Below, piece after piece: positions 5,745 to 6,529 of a stretch of DNA of 6,529 nt. The notes under the pieces were generated by a model, which saw only the letters and a program-made list of their open reading frames with translations, did not search any database and had not been told where the DNA came from. The first letter of the stretch is position 1. Every line of letters begins with the position of its first letter. Made by a program: the position numbers and the translations under genes. Source of the stretch: Candidatus Woesearchaeota archaeon (GTDB lineage Archaea; Nanobdellota; Nanobdellia; Woesearchaeales; UBA12501); contig JAPLZS010000149.1 of assembly GCA_026394915.1 (NCBI GenBank), positions 1 to 6,529 on the forward strand, given 5' to 3'.

Positions 5745-5798
5745 CAAGAAAAAAAGCCGAATCAAGATGTTGCTGATTTGGCTTGGCTTTTTTTCTTG
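5745..5798. terminator. Symmetrical bidirectional hairpin terminator
   Basis: Fourteen bases at 5745-5758 (CAAGAAAAAAAGCC) pair perfectly with 5785-5798. Inside, GAATCA (5759-5764) can pair with TGATTT (5774-5779), leaving a five-base bulge where GGCTT is duplicated. Each strand has A7 before and T7 after the GC-rich core, so it can stop transcription both ways. It fits the minus-strand gene ending at 5808 as a bacterial intrinsic terminator, and it could also back up the end of the PAC2 gene. Confidence 0.8.
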
Positions 5799-5807
5799 GT
5801 AGGAATA

Positions 5808-5978
5808 TCAGGCAAAATCGCTCAGCATCTCGACCCCGAAGCGGTGAGGGTGGGTTTTGACCAATGCTCCAATCTCTTCTTTCTCGTTCTTGCCCACACC
5901 TTCAAACGCCTCTTCGCCAACAATGCAGGCAACCCACATCCCAGATTTAAGTGCCGAAGGAAACACTTTTATTTTCAT
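5808..5978 (-). CDS. Small hypothetical protein, weakly HicB-like
   Basis: This 56-residue protein is unrecognised at family level. It has a strand-rich start (MKIKVFPSALKSGMWVACIVG), then a G-V-G-K-N-E-K-E-E-I-G-A-L-V segment that should form a helix, then THPHRFGVEML. A tryptophan strand followed by G-x-G and a helix beginning E-x-I is loosely like the partial RNase-H-like fold of HicB antitoxins, but no HicA toxin or DNA-binding tail is present, so this is only a hint. The ATG at 5976-5978 is chosen because GGAGA at 5986-5990 lies seven bases upstream; a GTG at 6000-6002 would add eight residues but has no such site. Its only arginine codon is CGC, unlike the archaeal genes to the left. 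A strong terminator follows the stop. It is probably a real bacterial gene. Confidence 0.6.
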   Translation of the reverse strand: MKIKVFPSALKSGMWVACIVGEEAFEGVGKNEKEEIGALVKTHPHRFGVEMLSDFA

Positions 5979-5985
5979 ATCCTTG

Positions 5986-5990
5986 TCTCC
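5986..5990 (-). promoter_or_regulatory. Bacterial-type Shine-Dalgarno GGAGA
   Basis: AAAAAAGGAGA on the minus strand lies seven bases before the ATG at 5976-5978. The sequence and spacing are the common bacterial form, unlike the GAGGTGA sites four or five bases from the starts of the archaeal genes. Confidence 0.6.
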
Positions 5991-5999
5991 TTTTTTCTG

Positions 6000-6011
6000 C
6001 ACCTTAAGGTG
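6000..6011. repeat. Perfect 12-base palindrome CACCTTAAGGTG
   Basis: CACCTTAAGGTG lies 22 bases upstream of the small protein's start, between that gene and the LemA terminator. The position is suitable for an operator or for the leader of the small gene's message. I see no convincing -35/-10 pair around it, so the regulatory role is inferred only. Confidence 0.4.
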
Positions 6012-6035
6012 TCATCGACAAACAATCAAAAGACC

Positions 6036-6075
6036 GCACCCTGCGCAAGATGCAGATTATTGTGATGCAGGGTGC
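6036..6075 (-). terminator. Hairpin terminator after the LemA gene
   Basis: GCACCCTGC (6036-6044) and GCAGGGTGC (6067-6075) form a perfect nine-base stem around a 22-base loop. On the minus strand the stem is followed by GGTCTTTTGATTGTTTG, a T-rich tail. It starts 14 bases beyond the LemA stop, so it is a likely intrinsic terminator, though the tail is imperfect. Confidence 0.6.
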
Positions 6076-6088
6076 AGGCCGGTGGTGG

Positions 6089-6529
6089 TCACTTCGCCCG
6101 GTTCTGCGGGTTGAGGCTGTTGATGTCAAGCTCCTTGATCTTGCCCTCGTAATAGTCGATCTTGGGTGGGAACCTTGACATGAGGGCGCCGAGGATATTG
6201 GGCCAGAACGAGCCGCGATAGGTGTTGTAGTCGCGGATGGTAACGATCCAGTCGTCGAGGCTTGTCTTGATCTCGTTCGTGGCTTCCTCGAGGGTGCGCA
6301 TGGCCTGCTTGGTTGTCTCGGCGGCCTTGAGGTCAGGATATTTTTCGATCTGGACATTGATCATGAAGCTGCGCAGGCTGTCGTTAAAGGCTGCGGCCTG
6401 CTGCTGGAGCTGGACATCGGTGGCGCCGGAGCTTTGGAGATGCTTGAACTGCTGCGCAGCAGAGAGCATTCCGGACCTTGCCTTCGCGACTTCGGTGAAG
6501 GTCTTGGACTCGTGGTTCATGTACTGGTC
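6089..6529 (-). CDS. lemA: LemA family protein (5' end beyond window)
   Basis: The visible 146 residues are the C-terminal part of a LemA-family protein. The reading frame stays open to the window edge, and the ATG at 6518-6520 is internal: the residues around it (DQYMNHESKTFTEVAKARSG) match the family's V-K-G-Y-x-x-H-E-K-x-x-x-x-x-V-x-x-A-R region, which normally lies about 60 residues in. The missing part should hold the N-terminal membrane helix. Further family marks are EKYPDLKAAET, then a long helix with TNEIKTSLDDWIVTIRDYNT where typical members have I-x-x-A-R-x-x-Y-N, and then SRFPPKIDYYE. LemA proteins form membrane-anchored helical bundles of poorly known function. The version with W instead of AR before the YN motif is divergent, reminiscent of candidate-phyla bacteria. 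Arginine codons are mostly CGC/CGG, unlike the left part of the window. Confidence 0.85.
   Translation of the reverse strand, partial: DQYMNHESKTFTEVAKARSGMLSAAQQFKHLQSSGATDVQLQQQAAAFNDSLRSFMINVQIEKYPDLKAAETTKQAMRTLEEATNEIKTSLDDWIVTIRDYNTYRGSFWPNILGALMSRFPPKIDYYEGKIKELDINSLNPQNRAK

Noticed and set aside
5778..6114. Two plus-strand frames of 85 to 95 codons across the small protein gene
   Set aside because: Neither has a ribosome binding site or recognisable domain. Both run through the terminator and palindrome signals of the minus-strand genes.
6004..6357. A 117-codon minus-strand frame overlapping LemA
   Set aside because: The product is low-complexity Arg/Ser/Pro, a typical out-of-frame reading of GC-rich coding sequence. 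The LemA frame shows family motifs.

Overview
The window joins two stretches that do not look as if they come from the same organism. Positions 1 to about 5,660 read as an archaeal genome, probably a DPANN-type lineage such as Woesearchaeota, although the lineage is only a guess. The evidence is a membrane-anchored LonB protease of the archaeal form, a PAC2-family proteasome-assembly-chaperone-like protein, a UPF0248/MJ1316-type domain, GAGGTGA ribosome binding sites, TATA boxes about 25 bases before the inferred transcription starts, U-rich terminators and mostly AGA/AGG arginine codons. From about 5,745 to the end the signals are bacterial: a LemA-family protein rich in CGC/CGG arginine codons, a small protein behind a GGAGA ribosome binding site, and hairpin-plus-T-run terminators. 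GC also rises towards the right edge.

Archaeal part, left to right. A six-helix DUF2238/YjdF-like membrane protein (plus strand) converges on a YIP1-family membrane protein (minus strand). Two more minus-strand genes follow: an unrecognised secreted protein with six cysteines and a C-terminal anchor, and lonB. Upstream of lonB, positions 4070-4169 hold two tandem 50-base units. Each unit folds into the same two hairpins, and the differences between the units include compensatory base changes. Next comes a minus-strand protein with two membrane helices and a C-terminal UPF0248/MJ1316-like domain. It is divergent from a plus-strand PAC2-family gene.

Bacterial-looking part. A strong symmetrical hairpin terminator (5745-5798) separates the PAC2 gene from a 56-residue, weakly HicB-like protein on the minus strand. 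A second hairpin terminator and then a LemA gene follow, and LemA is cut by the right edge of the window.

How the genes relate. Most archaeal genes have their own promoter signals, so this is not one operon. The common theme is the membrane and protein quality control: LonB degrades membrane and soluble proteins, PAC2 proteins help build proteasomes, and four other genes encode membrane or exported proteins. No defence system, mobile element, CRISPR array, tRNA or rRNA is visible. The points most worth checking are the covarying two-hairpin repeat beside lonB, the membrane-tethered UPF0248 domain, and whether the archaeal-bacterial junction is real or an assembly artefact.
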